This document shows, in pieces, positions 12,359-24,000 of a stretch of 64,000 nt of DNA; the stretch's first letter is position 1; every line of letters starts with the position of its first letter. Made by a program: the position numbers and the translations under genes. Origin of the DNA: Blasia pusilla (taxonomy: Eukaryota; Marchantiophyta; Marchantiopsida; Blasiales); NCBI GenBank assembly GCA_050084515.1, contig CM114272.1, forward strand, positions 37,200,001 to 37,264,000, written 5' to 3'. The notes beneath the pieces are model-generated. The model saw nothing but the letters and a program-made list of their open reading frames with translations. It was not told the DNA's origin and did no database searches.

Positions 12359-13684
12359 ATGAGCACCATCGACTTAGATGATTTTATCTAGGAGTTCGAC
12401 ATGTGGTGCGACTTTCAAGAGATATGGACCCCAACACGGTTCAACCCTTTCATGGCATGGAAGGGGTTGTTCCAGCACTTGGAGGGTCCTCCGATGGATG
12501 ACTACATGGAGTTTCGACCACTATATTCAGTAGAGATCGATGCCTGGAGGATGTATTGGGCTCCAGGGTATGTATCCACTAGTGGCATTATGAGAGGAGA
12601 GAGACCCACACCACCAGCCCACATACTAGAGGAGGGCAGTGAGATAGGCAATGTGGCAGAGACCTCTGGTGGTAGAGGGCCACCCAGCTTTAGCCCCACA
12701 GTGGAGTTCTTCCGACAGTTGGGGAAGAGCTACCAAGGCGTACGCACCGACAAGCTGAAGAGTCTACAGGATTTTCAGCGACGATCGGGTGAGAGTTTGA
12801 GAGAGGCATTCACATGCATGAGGAGGTTGATCATTGCTATGTATGGAGTGACAGAGGCGAAGTCAGTCCAGTACTGGTACGGGGTTCTGGACCGAGAACT
12901 ATGGAGGAGAGTGCGAGATGCGGTGCTGATTCACACAACGAAGCCCACATTGAAGGTGGTCTTTGAGTTGTCTGAGCGTATTGAGCTCAACATGAGTGAG
13001 GAGCAGGTAGTGACCGTTGGATTTTCTCGAGAGTCGACGGGTCCACAAGCGACGGTGATTCCACAGGTGCCACAACGAGCACCAGTACCACGGGAGCGGG
13101 CCGGTGTGCCCAGAGAGTAGGTCGAGTATCATGAGCCTATGAGGCAACAACCCATACCTACATATGTTGCCCAGCAGGGACCGATGTGGTCTTGTTGGAC
13201 GTGTGGAGGGAGCCATAGGCAGAGAGACTGCCCACAGCATGGGAGAGGACCACAAGCGCCTCCCATTGCTCAAGAGCCACAGAGGATGGCCCCACCACAG
13301 CACCAGTGTGACTATTGCCACATATATGGTCACACTAAGGATAGGTGTTTTGACCTTCGCTGAGAGGCACGTCGAGATGTAGGCCGAGGGCCTGGGGGCG
13401 GTTGTCCTGGAGGAGGTCGAGGAGTTCTTCCGGGACGTGGTGGTAGAGGACCACCACCAGCCAGAGGAGATGGAGCAGGAGCACCAGAGCTGGCACTTCT
13501 CTCACACATCGATCAGTTGGAGCAGAGGATTGCTGCCATGAAGATGATGCAGCTCAGGGAAAGCACGGAGCCGCGAGTAGCTAGTGTGGCTCCAGCTTCT
13601 ACCTCTTACCCTTACCCAGGTGAGGATCTTTCCCGTATGGGGTTATGTGTAGTGCAGCCTAGGTTGAGGCAACTGCAGTGGTGA
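12359..13684 (+). pseudogene. Gag of element A (broken by stops)
   Basis: Structural protein that would form the particle and bind the RNA. A single frame runs from ATG 12359 to TGA 13682-13684 and is interrupted by TAG near 12392, TAG at 13118-13120 and TGA near 13362. The capsid-like core contains AWKGLFQHLEGPPMDDY and the segment SGESLREAFTCMRRLI, shared with copies B and C. The C-terminus has two zinc knuckles, CWTCGGSHRQRDC (CX2CX3HX4C) and CDYCHIYGHTKDRC (CX2CX4HX4C), then a Gly/Arg-rich tract and a short coiled-coil-like stretch (HIDQLEQRIAAMK). The start is chosen because ATG 12359 opens a segment aligned with B and C. The stops at CGA/CAG-type codons suggest deamination decay. Confidence 0.85.
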
Positions 13685-13819
13685 CTCCGGGTGCTGCGAG
13701 AGGCACCGAGCCATCGAGAGGTGGAGTTGAGATTGACCCACAAGAGGGGACTGATGGGCGGCAAGCCAGGGTTCCACAGTCATTCACATTGTCGGAGGCA
13801 ATACACACACCATCGATGG

Positions 13820-14569
13820 TGCCTTGACGACCAGCGGTGCCTATAGCTCAGGCAAATGCATCAACGTCACGAGTAGTTGGAGTGACAACTCCTATGCCGG
13901 CTTGAGTGGAGTTAGTGTCGACCATAGTGTTGGAGGTGGCCACCAGAGTGAGTTCGACTCCACTATTTTCCGCCATAGAGCTGGCAACGTTGGACCAGCT
14001 GAGGTATTCTGGTTGGCCGCCACATTGTGTGAGTGTGGAGAGGTGACATCTTCTTGTTCAGAGGTAGTTGAGGAGGTGGTGGACTTGCCCTCAGCGCCGG
14101 TGCTCGGGACGTTCCCCATAGAGTCATGGCATGCGGTGGCGGAAAAGTTTGTAGATATGCCGGCTTGACCGGCCATAGAATGAGAAATGGTGACACCTGG
14201 AGTAGTGTTATTCGATAACCAAGCTGGATTATTTCGCTTGGTTAGTCCGACGGGGACAATTACCACCCGCAGCGCGTCCTACTTGATTCGGGAGCGCAAC
14301 CCTTGATGTTAGGGAAGGCGGCGTGTTTAGCGTTGGGGTTATGGAAGGCCAACATTGAGCCTTGTCCCTTCCAGATACAGACCTCTATTGGGGGCATATC
14401 ACCCACGCATTATATGACTCGACAGGAGATAGTTGTTAGAGTCCAGCCAGAGCATGCGATGGATAGTGCTATGGTGCACACACGTGGGATTACGATACCA
14501 ATTGAGTCGTACGATGTGTTGGTGGGGAGTACAATGTTATATCCCCTAGGATTCATCCTTGACTTCTAG
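13820..14569 (+). pseudogene. Unknown conserved segment plus aspartic protease, element A
   Basis: The first part (13824-14168) contains FWLAATLCECGEV and ends MPA followed by TGA. The same block, LAATLCE...WQA...MPA, occurs in B and C, so it is a real protein segment of unknown role. After a one-base frameshift near 14265 comes the protease with active site LLDSGAQP (Asp codon 14285-14287), then ESYDVLVGSTMLYPLGF, the second half of a retropepsin-like fold. It would process the polyprotein. The protease frame is the Gag frame again, and it ends at TAG 14567-14569; the frame stays open, with stops, into the methyltransferase. Confidence 0.8.
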
Positions 14570-15950
14570 AAGGAGACCATTGCTTATCGTCCAAGATGGC
14601 AGTCAGGTGACGGGTGGATGAGTTAGTTACCCGTGCAGTTTGCAGGACGAGGTGGTCGATCACGAGGCGAGTCTATGACTACGTTGGAAACTTTCATAGG
14701 TAGTGTTAGCTGGCCAGGAGAGTTGTTGGAGGGGAACGCACATGCGGAGGATGTCCCACTAGCCGATAGTCCCACAAAGAGACAAGCCATGGCGGGTGTC
14801 TCTTCCCATGTTGGCGAGACCTCTTTACCATCGTGGAGTACGACTCGAGAGCTACATAGGTGTGCCGACGACCTCGTGAGGCAGGCGTAGAGTCATGCTT
14901 TCATCCCGGAGCAGCGAAAGTCACATGGCGATCGGGCTCTTGGAGTGGAGACGTTGACCCCACTAGATACCACACCCGTTGTGTGGGAGTGCCTAGAGGA
15001 GGGTGTTAGGGTGTTAGATCTCTTCGGAGGGATTAGCACCGGATTGGCTGCAGTATTGCAGGCGGGCATACGGATGCATCAGTACCTTTACGTGGAGAGA
15101 GATGAGACCACACGGCGATTATCATTACGTCACGTGGCGAGATTTTCTAGAGGTATCATGAGTTGTTGTCGGTATCTACAGTACACAGATATGAGCATAC
15201 ACTACCCACCGACATCTCTTTGGTGGGGGTGCAGGATCTGGATAGAGTTGGCACAATTAATTTGATGATTGCTGGATGGCCATGTCAGGGTCATTCATCA
15301 GCTGGCCGAGGATTTGGATTGCAGGATCCGAGGTCAATGATGTTTTGAGAGATGCTGCGAGTAGTACGATACTTCCAAGAGAGTCAAACATGTTCTCCAA
15401 CGTACATTTTGGAGAACGTGCCATTGTTGGGAGACACTCGTGCATATGTGTGCATCAAGTGAGGTCCTGGTTGGGACTTGCTGTGTTGTTAGATGCGGCG
15501 AGAGTTGGATCACGTGCCCATCATCCACGACTATGGTGGACGAACCTGATACCATCGGAGGTAGTGAGTCGAGCATACGATGGAGTCCAGAGAGCACCAC
15601 ATCTCACAGTGGATGGTATTTTGGGCTCAGGACGTCGATCTCAGGTGGTGACACTGGATGATAGACCACCGTTGGCCATGGCCAATAGGGTGGGGGAGCC
15701 TTACCTACGTTGGTGAGCTTCCCAACATCCCATGCCTTTCGTCAGGGAGGGCCATACATGATTTGGGATGAGGTGACCGGAGCATTGGAGGAGCCTACAG
15801 TAGATGAGCGTGAGCGCGCCATGGGGTTTGCTACCGGTACTACGGCGGTGCCGGGGATGATTGAGGCATCCCGGAGACAGATGTTGGGGTAGGCAATGGA
15901 CCTCAATTGTCTCACATGGATAGTCAGCCTAGGTATGGTTGAGCACAGAC
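14570..15950 (+). pseudogene. DNMT3-like cytosine-5 DNA methyltransferase domain, element A
   Basis: Would transfer a methyl group from S-adenosylmethionine to cytosine C5 in DNA. A variable linker (14633-14890) leads to motif I, RVLDLFGGISTGLAAVLQAG (about 15008-15067), the cofactor site, and the acidic YVERDE that follows. After a frameshift comes motif IV, IAGWPCQGHSSAGRG, with the catalytic Cys at 15283-15285. Motif VI (ENVPLLGD, about 15411) and motif VIII (VGSRAHHPRLWW, about 15500-15535) follow with further frame changes. The end, RERAMGFATGTTAV...EASRRQMLG, matches the DNMT3-type 'GFPxxYTDVSNM..RQxLLG' tail. The position between protease and RT is the same in B and C. Bacterial methylases share motifs I, IV and VI, but the tail and spacing favour DNMT3. 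This copy keeps the catalytic Cys but is broken by frameshifts. Confidence 0.85.
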
Positions 15951-16295
15951 GGATGCGAGTGTCATCCATGCCGTCCCGTCCACGAGTTAGACCATTGCCT
16001 ACAGGGTCTGTACAGGCATTGGCGGGGGCGAGACAAGGAGAGATAGGCACCCATGGACTTCTTGGGACGTCGTTTGAGCAGAGAGTGCGAAGGCGGCAAG
16101 AGTAGCACATGTTCATTTTTTGGATGTGGAGCATGGTGTAGGAGGTCAGAGTGGAGTGGCTGTTGCGGAGGTGGCTAGGGTTGCTACCTCTCCAAATGAG
16201 GTCACGATGGAGACTTGGGAGCCTGTGATAGGTCTCAAGTGGATAGGAGGAGAGCGACGGCGAGTTCATAGGCTTCTACGAGGGCATATCAGTTG
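15951..16295 (+). pseudogene. Linker between methyltransferase and RT, element A
   Basis: Encodes VEHGVGGQSG...VAEVARVAT followed by METWEPVIGLK and GGERRRVH, which lead into RT. Compared with B, about 24 nt are absent near 16187. The missing stretch includes the in-frame TAG conserved in B, C and E, so this copy has lost the stop. The frame is cut at 16295 by the insertion of B. Confidence 0.75.
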
Positions 16296-16395
16296 TGTCG
16301 TGCGAATCCACATCGTCATACATTATACATTGCTGACATACCATACTCACATACATACATAACATAGACGAGAGCATCCACAAACACAAGTGTAC
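16296..16395 (-). repeat. Terminal B2-type repeat after E
   Basis: Ends ...GATTCGCACGACA on the minus strand, like B2 of A and C (...TATGCGCACGACA). Upstream similarity includes TGTTTGTGGATGC, compared with TTGTTTGGATGCC in C. Integrase homology of E stops at about 16390 where this begins. Confidence 0.6.
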
Positions 16396-19102
16396 CACAA
16401 CTCGGCCGTATAACAGAAAATAAGGTGAGAAGGAAGCCAAGGATGCTTGGCGACTGAACCTATACCCCATGGCTAACCATGCCAACTGAATATCCCAATC
16501 TCCAAGATGCCCCTTCTGTAGGCCATACTTGCGCAATGCCCTCTTCACCGTCTCAACCACACGCTCAACCAAACCATCCGCCTCTGGATGATCTCGAGAC
16601 GTAGTCCGATGATCAATCAACGCCTTGTCACACAAGACCTAAAACTCACCCTAAAACTCTGTACCCTGGTCGGTCAGCACTTCAGCTGGTGCACCAAAAT
16701 GACTAAGCACTCTATCAAGAAACACATACGCCGTTCCCTCACTTGCCTTGTCAGTAATGCCACCAACTCAATCCACTTGGAGAAGTGCTCCACCATCACC
16801 AACACATATGGATGATGTCGTACAGTCAACGGTAACGGTCCCGCAAAGTCCACACTCCAATGATAACCCAATCCCATAATAGGCAACAGGTGTAATTGTG
16901 GTGTAGGGGCATTGAATGATGCCCTCACCTGGTCACAAACCATACAACGTGACACCAACTGCTGCACCTAAATATGCATGCCACGCCACCAATACTGACC
17001 AAGAAGTAAGCTATACATACGCTTTACCCCAAAATGTCCCAACTCCTCATGGGCATGTCGCACAATGCGCTCTCTCTGAGCCAAATGCGGCACTACTCGT
17101 ACTCTACCATCCTCCCACATACGGAGAATATGTGTTCCCTCCAATCGATACCTCTTAGCACGTTGAAGAACACGGTCTTGCTCCTTGGCACTCACTATGC
17201 CTGGCACCCTATTGGTCCATAGGAACTCCAATACCAACGCATCATCATGAATATCATGCTGATCCATACCACCATCTCCAACCTTAGGATCTGAAGGCTG
17301 GCCATCTACCCTTGACTAGAGTAAGATGTCATGTGGTCCTCCATACTAGAGTCCACCCCTAACCAACATAAAAAGGCAGATGCATGCCAACCTGACACCA
17401 TCTCCTCATCAACCTCGCCATGCCATCTAGCCCCAGTTGCATCCTCTTGGCTAGTACATGGGTTCCTACTCAACCCATCAGCATCAAGGTTGGCAACTCC
17501 AGGTCTATGTACCACCTGGAAGTCATATTCTTGTAAGATAAGAGCCCACCGTGCAAGCTTCCCTGTAAGCTTGTCAAACTCCATCAACCACTTGAGCGGT
17601 TGTTGATCAGTAACAAGGGTAAATTGTGTGCCAAACAAGTAACACCTAAAGTGTGCCACAACCCACACTACTGCCAATCACTCTCCCTCATATGAACTAT
17701 AGCGCGACTCCGCTGCATTATTTGAACGATTTGCATAGGCCACCACAAACTCCATGTGCTCGTCATCTTGTTGTGTCAACACCGCTCCAAGTCCCAACCT
17801 ACTCCAATTAGTGTGTAATTGAAATGGACACCCTATGATAGGTCTCCTCAAGATAGGCACCGCCACCAACTGGGCCTTGAGCTCCACTAAAGATCTCTCT
17901 TGATCATCTCCCTAGTGCCACTCTTGATATGATTTCAGCAATTGGTTCAAAGGCTTTGACATAGCACTAAATCCCTTCACATACCTCCGATAAGAGTTTG
18001 CCAATCCCATGAATGCCCGAACTCTACTCACATCTACCGGACGAGGAATAAGTGCAATAGCCTCCACCTTTGCTTGCTGAACTCCCAAATCACCTGGATA
18101 GATCACATGACCCAAGTACTCAACATCCTCATGGAAGAACTTACACTTTCCTGGATGCAAACATAGACCATGAGCTTTCAACCACTCAAACACAATCTGC
18201 AAATGTATCGGATGCTCCTCCACCGTGTTACTGAACACCAAGATATCATCAATGTAACACCGAACAAAATCCAATCCTGCTAGGATCCTCTCCATCACTC
18301 TCTAAAAATTGGCACGTGCATTCTTCAACCCAAAGGGTAAGAATTTCCACTGGTACAAACAATCCTTGCCATGAGAGTTGACACCCCAAAATGTTGTCTT
18401 GGCCTTGTCACTCTATCGAATCGGAAATTGATGGTATCCTGCCTCAAGATCCAAAGTACTGAAAATCTTTACTTGTCCCACCACATCAAAGATCTCCTCA
18501 GGTGTAGGCATGGCATACCTATCGGCCTTGGTCTGCCGATTGATAGGACGGTAATTTCCACACATCCGCCTATCCGTGTAGTTGCCATGCACATCCTTTT
18601 TAGCAGGCATGACAACGGCTGATGCATACTCTCCATGCGATAACTCCATTAATCCAGCCTCCAGAAGGTCCAACTTCCTACTCTGAATCAGGTCCCTCTC
18701 CATATCACTATATCGGTAGGGACGACGGAAGATTGGCGAATCACTAGCCAAATCAATTCGTATACCGGGTCCAACCAAAGCACCGAACTCCTTCATGCTT
18801 AAGGTAAAAAAACTCTTATAAGCATGTAGGAACTCTGTCAAGAGTTGTTTCTCACCTCCCCTAAGCTTAGGCCCAAGTAATGGCTCCCAAGTCTCCTCCA
18901 CTGGCACACTAGAGGGAGAGTACGATGCCATTGGCTGCTATGCAACCCCCTCACAAGATGGTACACCCTTAGCTACACCATCATCTAAGAAAATAACTCC
19001 TCCACCAGCATGAGAAACCAACTCCACATGCCCAGCCATTACATCCCATTTACTCCAAGGAAGCAAAATACTATTCTCCTCGCCCCGAGCCGATGTCTCT
19101 AC
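16390..19102 (-). pseudogene. Element E: partial pol (linker-RT-RNase H-integrase)
   Basis: Diverged family member lacking gag, protease, methyltransferase and PHD. It begins right after B1 of B with the pre-RT linker (19100-18941), which ends in TAG at 18938-18940, and then QPM... in the same frame. RT lies at 18931-17912 with FRRPYRYSDMER, YRPINRQTKADRYAMPTPEE and an intact YIDD in FVRCYIDDILVFS. RNase H (17887-17480) contains LHTNWSRLGLGAVL, TDQQPLKWLM and VVHRPGVANLDADGLSRNP. The integrase zinc-binding part (HAHEELGHFGVKRMYS...CMVCDQVRA) and core (VDFAGP...RTTSRDHPEADGLVE) follow. It is cut at about 16390 in FLLYGR. At least four frameshifts or stops. It has no duplication of its own, so a template switch or recombination is likelier than a separate insertion. 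Confidence 0.8.
18938..18940 (-). other. Conserved in-frame TAG before RT (element E)
   Basis: Reads TAG CAG CCA on the minus strand with the frame open on both sides (linker upstream, RT downstream). It matches UAG-CAR-YYA, the readthrough context known from tobamovirus-type leaky stops. The same stop sits at the same place in B and C. Confidence 0.65.
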
Positions 19103-19233
19103 TATCGTGCGCATACATATCGCTACACGACATACATCGCTGGTCACATCTACACCACCGATCTTCCCCACACAAGGGTCGATCCACACATGTACAAAAA
19201 TCAACTCATACATATACATGGAGATCACACAAC
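19103..19233 (-). repeat. Repeat B1 of element B
   Basis: Follows the purine tract TAGGGGGGCG (minus strand of 19234-19243), a likely plus-strand primer. It runs GTTGTGTGATCTCC... to ...GCGCACGATA; the final C of the family end CGACA is T here. It closely matches B2 of element A at 37508-37645. Confidence 0.7.
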
Positions 19234-19309
19234 CGCCCCCCTAGCTGGCAGTTGGATTCCCCCAACTCCAGATAGAAAATATCACATCTCTCTGACATGA
19301 CCTACTACC

Positions 19310-19450
19310 CTATATACATCTCGGATACATCCATCGTCCCGTGGGAAACACATCAAGAGGGAGGGTCAGACATGACATATGCCACCCTCGAGAACAACCA
19401 TCACATACCAACATGGTGGCTGCACCCCTCGCAGATCCGCACAACATACA
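19310..19450 (-). other. PHD-type zinc finger at integrase C-terminus (element B)
   Basis: CMLC-x11-CDGC-x4-HMSC-x11-GRWMYPRC gives the C4HC3 order of a PHD finger with the conserved Trp near the end. The first Cys of the last pair is Tyr here (Ser in C). PHD fingers bind histone H3 tails; a chromatin-targeting role parallels the integrase chromodomain of chromoviruses and is inferred. Confidence 0.8.
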
Positions 19451-20683
19451 CCTCAAGCCTTCAAGTACCACTGCCAAGCTCGGATCCACCGTCCTAACTA
19501 GGTTCGGAAGATGACATGGCGCACAATTGCGCACATGATCCTTCCAAACCATACCATTCCGTCCCTCCAACATGAGGACTCCGATCGTTAATACCTCACG
19601 CACACGTAGGATCGTGCGCCCTGCAGTGACATCTAGCATCGTGGGTGCCGCCTGCTGCAAATACACGTAATCTCCAGGATGAAACCTCCTAATCCTTGGA
19701 CGATAACCTCCTCCACGAATGGTCGCGTACCTCAATGTATCTCTATGTTGGGCAATAGCTAAGTTCTCAAAGGCCATAGGCATAACTCTACGAAAAACTT
19801 CTACCCTTTGAGAACATGCTTGTACCCACACATCTGGATCATTAAGATCTAACACCTCCGCCATGTCACATCGAATCCCTGCAGGTAAATCTGGCTCTCT
19901 CCCAAAGAGCAAAAAGTATAGTGAAAATGACGCCAAGGATGCCTGCCGACTAAAGCGATAACCCATATCCAACCATGGCAACTGTAGGTCCCACTCCCTC
20001 AACTGTCCCCGCTGCAATCCATACTTGCGCAATCCTCTCTTCACCGTCTGTACCGCTCTCTCTGCCAATCCATCCACCTCAGGATGATCTCTCGACGTGG
20101 TGCGGTGATCTATCAGCGCCTGATCATACAAGGCCTGAAATTCTCCCCTAAACTCGGTACCCTGGTCAGTCAACACCTCCGCCGGTGCACCAAAGTGACT
20201 AAGCACACGATCTAAGAACGCAAAAGTTGTTCCCTCGCTCGCCTTGTCTGGTAGTGCCACCAACTCTATCCATTTGGAGAAATGCTCCACCATGATCAAC
20301 ACGTACTTATGATGACGCCCTGTCAATGGCAAAGGTCCCGCAAAGTCTAAACTCCACCGATAGCCTAAACCCATAATCGGCAAAGGATGTAACTACGGAG
20401 TGGGAGCATTGAAGGATGCTCGCACACTATCACATACCATACATCTGGCCACAAACTGCTGTACCCCAGTATGCATGTCGTGCCACCAATACAGAACCTG
20501 GAGTAAGCTGTAAGTACGCTTTACTCCAAAATGTCCCAACTCCTCATGGGCATGTTGCACTACACTTGCTCGTTGGGAAGGATGGGGTACCACTCGTATC
20601 CTACCATCTCCCCATACCCGAAAAATGTGAGTCCCCTCCCACCTAAACCTCCTCGCTCTCTATGGGATCCGATCCCGCTCCCT
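19310..20683 (-). pseudogene. Integrase with C-terminal PHD finger, element B
   Basis: Would cut and join retroelement cDNA to target DNA. The zinc-binding N-part (20593-20393) has HAHEELGHFGVKRTYSLL and CMVCDSVRASF (HHCC). TAG at 20384-20386 (CAG in A) separates it from an uninterrupted 357-residue frame (20383-19310). That frame has catalytic D13 (SLDFAGP), D73 (LTDQGTEF) and E108 (DGLAERA), with 34 residues between the last two. A conserved C-terminal region follows (FHPGDYVYLQQ, RTILRVREVL, GMVWKDHVRNCAPCHLP), ending in a PHD finger at residues 312-357. This is the cleanest coding stretch of the family. Its upstream end is cut by chromovirus D. Confidence 0.88.
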
Positions 20684-20688
20684 AGCAC
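20684..20688. repeat. Target-site duplication AGCAC of chromovirus D
   Basis: AGCAC at 20684-20688 and again at 26638-26642 flanks the TG...CA ends of D perfectly, a 5-bp duplication typical of Ty3/gypsy integration. Confidence 0.95.
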
Positions 20689-21041
20689 TGTAACTCTCCA
20701 ACTCACGGAACCACTCTAGAGTTGCTCAAAGGTAGAATGCCCTCAAGGCCTCTCCTCTTCCTTTATATACTTAGAGATAGGTACAATGAAGACAAATTAG
20801 CTCTACCTATCCTTATGCCACATGTCCTACTCTCATAGCATGAGAGAATCTCCTTTGGAGTCTAATGTCCCAACCTCATCTTCCTCAACCTCATCCTTAT
20901 CTCCCTTTTCACCAACCTATGGTCCCACTCTCATCTTTATCTCATGTATCTTGTCTTTTCTCTTTTTGGTTGATTCTTTCCCACTTATGCGCTTCATGTC
21001 ATAGATTCTAACTTAACTATGACTAACAAAGGATGGTTACA
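20689..21041 (-). repeat. 3' LTR of chromovirus D
   Basis: TGTAAC...GGTTACA as read on the plus strand, 353 bp, matching 26285-26637 except for A/G at the thirteenth base. Confidence 0.95.
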
Positions 21042-21053
21042 AACCTCCCTCCA
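21042..21053 (-). other. Polypurine tract of chromovirus D
   Basis: TGGAGGGAGGTT on the minus strand, directly next to the 3' LTR; the expected plus-strand primer. Confidence 0.8.
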
Positions 21054-21054
21054 T

Positions 21055-24000
21055 TTAAGACACAACGTCCTCGTTGTGAGAACTTTCAAACTCTTGCACT
21101 ATTAATGGTGCATTCGCCAAGTTGGCTGAGGGTTCCCATGTAGCCTCAAATAGTGGATATCCTTTCCATTGGACCAAATATTCAACTCGTTGGTGATGAG
21201 CTCTTCGAGTGCGTTTCTTCAAGATACGTTCCACTTCAAATTCTTCATGATCTCCGACTATTTGAGGTAGTGGTGGAGTGACAATATTGTCCTTAAATCT
21301 CTTAGGGCGTGGAATAAACGGTCGAAGAAGAAAGACATGAAACACAGGATGGATTTTCATATGCATCGGTAGGTCTAGCTTATACGCCACGGCGCCCACT
21401 TTTTGTAGGATAGTAAAAGGCCAATATAGCGAGGATTAAGCTTACGAACTCCTACTAATGATCAATTGGTTGTTGCTAACCAAACCTTGTCCCCTTCACA
21501 AAACTCGACATCTCGACGATGAGCATCTACATATTGTTTTTGTCGATTTTGGGCAATAACCAACTTCTCCTTAGCAAGTTGAACCCCTTTCTGAATTTGG
21601 TCCACAAACTCATTAATTGCAGCTACCTTTGTAGGTTCCCTCAGACTTTTCCCTATTCGAGTGAGACTAGAAGGAATTGAGGGATGCTCGCCATGCATTA
21701 AAAAGAACGGTGTGATCTTAGTGGAAGAGTTCATGGAGTTATTGTATGAGAACTCTACTAAGGGTAACAATGAGTCCCATCCTTGTTGATCCTCCAATGT
21801 TAAGGCGCGTAGCATATCCTCAATAGTACGGTTGGCCCTTTCAGTTTGTCCATCAGTTTGAGGGTGATAAGTCATAGACATGGCTAGTTTAGTTTGGAGC
21901 AATCCGAATAAAGCCTTCCAAAATAAACTCGTGAAATGGGTTCCCCTATCAGTGATAAGCACTTTAGGAAGACCATGATGGACAAAGACTGTCTCGATGT
22001 AGATCCTAGCCAACTCAGTGCGATCCACGAGTCTTCTTGGTCGGACGAAGGTGTATCATCTTGCTTAGTCTATCCACAAAGATGACAATAGAGTCATATC
22101 CCGTGATCGTACATGGTAGCTCACAAACAAGATCCATAGTGACTTGTTCCCAACGTTTTTGAGGTATTGGGATCGGCTGTAACAATCCTGCTGGTTTTGT
22201 GTTACTAGCCTTGATTTGTTGACAAATCCTACAACTCCTTACATATATGTCAACATCTTCTCTCATTTTGGGCCAATAGTACGCTCGTTGTAATCCCTCT
22301 AAGGTTTTTTCAGCTCCCATATGATGACCCAATGATTGTGTCGTGAGCTTGAGACAATACTTGATGCGTAATTGTGGATCAGGATCTTGGGATCCATACT
22401 TTACCTTTATGGAAAACCAATCCTTGAGCCTTGTATACTCTGTTGGCATGAATAGGCACTGCAATTTCTTCATCCTTCTTTGTGGCTTTGGATAACTTTT
22501 TCCACCAACTAGAGTGAATCTCCACTTCAGATATGTTATTCATCTGTGGTATACGAGTCAAGGCGTCTGCCAACTGCTTCTTTCCTTCCACATAGACAAT
22601 TTTCATCATGAATTGTTGTCGCCATTCTGCCCATCGAATTTGACGTTTGGAGAGCTCCTTCTGGGACTCTAAGTAGACCAAGGGCTTGTGATCAGTCTCC
22701 ACCACAAACTCCTTATCGCCCAAGCAATGTTTCCAATGCTTGGCTGCCAACACAATAGCAAGTTCTTCTCGCTCAATTGTATGGTAATTTTGCTCCGCTG
22801 GCAATAGCTTGCGAGAAAAGAAGGCAATAGGATGCCATCCATCCTCCCATTCTTGTAGTAGTACTCCTCCAATGCTAGTACCTGAAGCATCTGTGGCCAA
22901 CTTGATGGATCGATTAGGATCATACCACTTCAATATAGGGGCTTTGATCAAGGCATCCTTTAATGATTGAAAAGAAATCTCTTGTGATGTGCCCCAATTC
23001 CATTTTTGTCCCTTCCCTAGTAAAGATGTGAAGGATTGTGCAATTTGAGCAAAACCTTTGACAAATCTTCGATAGAATCCTGTTAACCCTAGAAAACTCT
23101 TCAATTGAGTTTGATCCTCAGGTGCACTCCATTTTTGGATCGCTTCTACCTTCTCACCCATCACTTGGATACCTTTTGCGCTTACTCGATGCCCTAGATA
23201 ATCAACTTCTATTTTACCGAACTCACATTTTGACGCTTTAGCATACAACTCATTATCTCTTAGGATTTGAAGGACTTTCTCGTAGATGATTTATATGCTC
23301 CTCTATCGTTTTACTATAGACTAAGATATCATCTAAGAATACAATGACAGACTTGTCTAAATATGGACGAAAGATATCATTCATTAGGCCCATAAAGGTT
23401 GCAGGTGCATTAGTAAGACCAAATGGCATGACTAAGTATTCAAAGTATCCATACCTAGTACGAAAAGCAGTCTTGTGCACATCTTCATCCCCAATTCGAA
23501 TTTGGTTGTAGCCGCTACGAAGGTCAAGTTTGATGAAGTATTTTGCTCCTTGTAGTTGGTCGAACAAATCATCCATTCTTGGTAATGGATATTTGTTTTT
23601 GACTGTTTGTTGATTCAGTGCTCGATAGTCGATACACAGTCGCATGCTTCCATCCTTCTTTTTCACAAAAAGGACAGGGGCTCCATATGGCAAGACGCTT
23701 GGTTGGATGAAGCCTTTCTGCACCATCTCCTCCACTTGGGCTTTGCATTCTTCTAATTCTCTTGGAGCTAAGCGGTAAGGAGCTTTACATGGTGGTGTGC
23801 TTCCTGGAAGGATCTCAATCTTGTGGTCTACCCTCCGTTTGGGTGGTAACCCTGATGGTAAATCATTTGGGAATACATCTTTGTATTCCTCCAATACTTC
23901 TCTCAACTCGTCAGGTACCTCTGAATATTTTTTCAAACCATAAACATCTCTTATTAAACCTAGGAAACATACATCTTGATGTTTGATGGCGGTTTTTCCT

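Noticed and set aside
15163-15661. Several overlapping plus and minus frames in the methyltransferase region
   Set aside because: They are shadow frames or frameshifted pieces of the one methyltransferase domain.
14945-15950. Methyltransferase as a bacterial contaminant or host gene
   Set aside because: It is collinear with Gag, protease and RT in three separate copies, and its tail is DNMT3-like.
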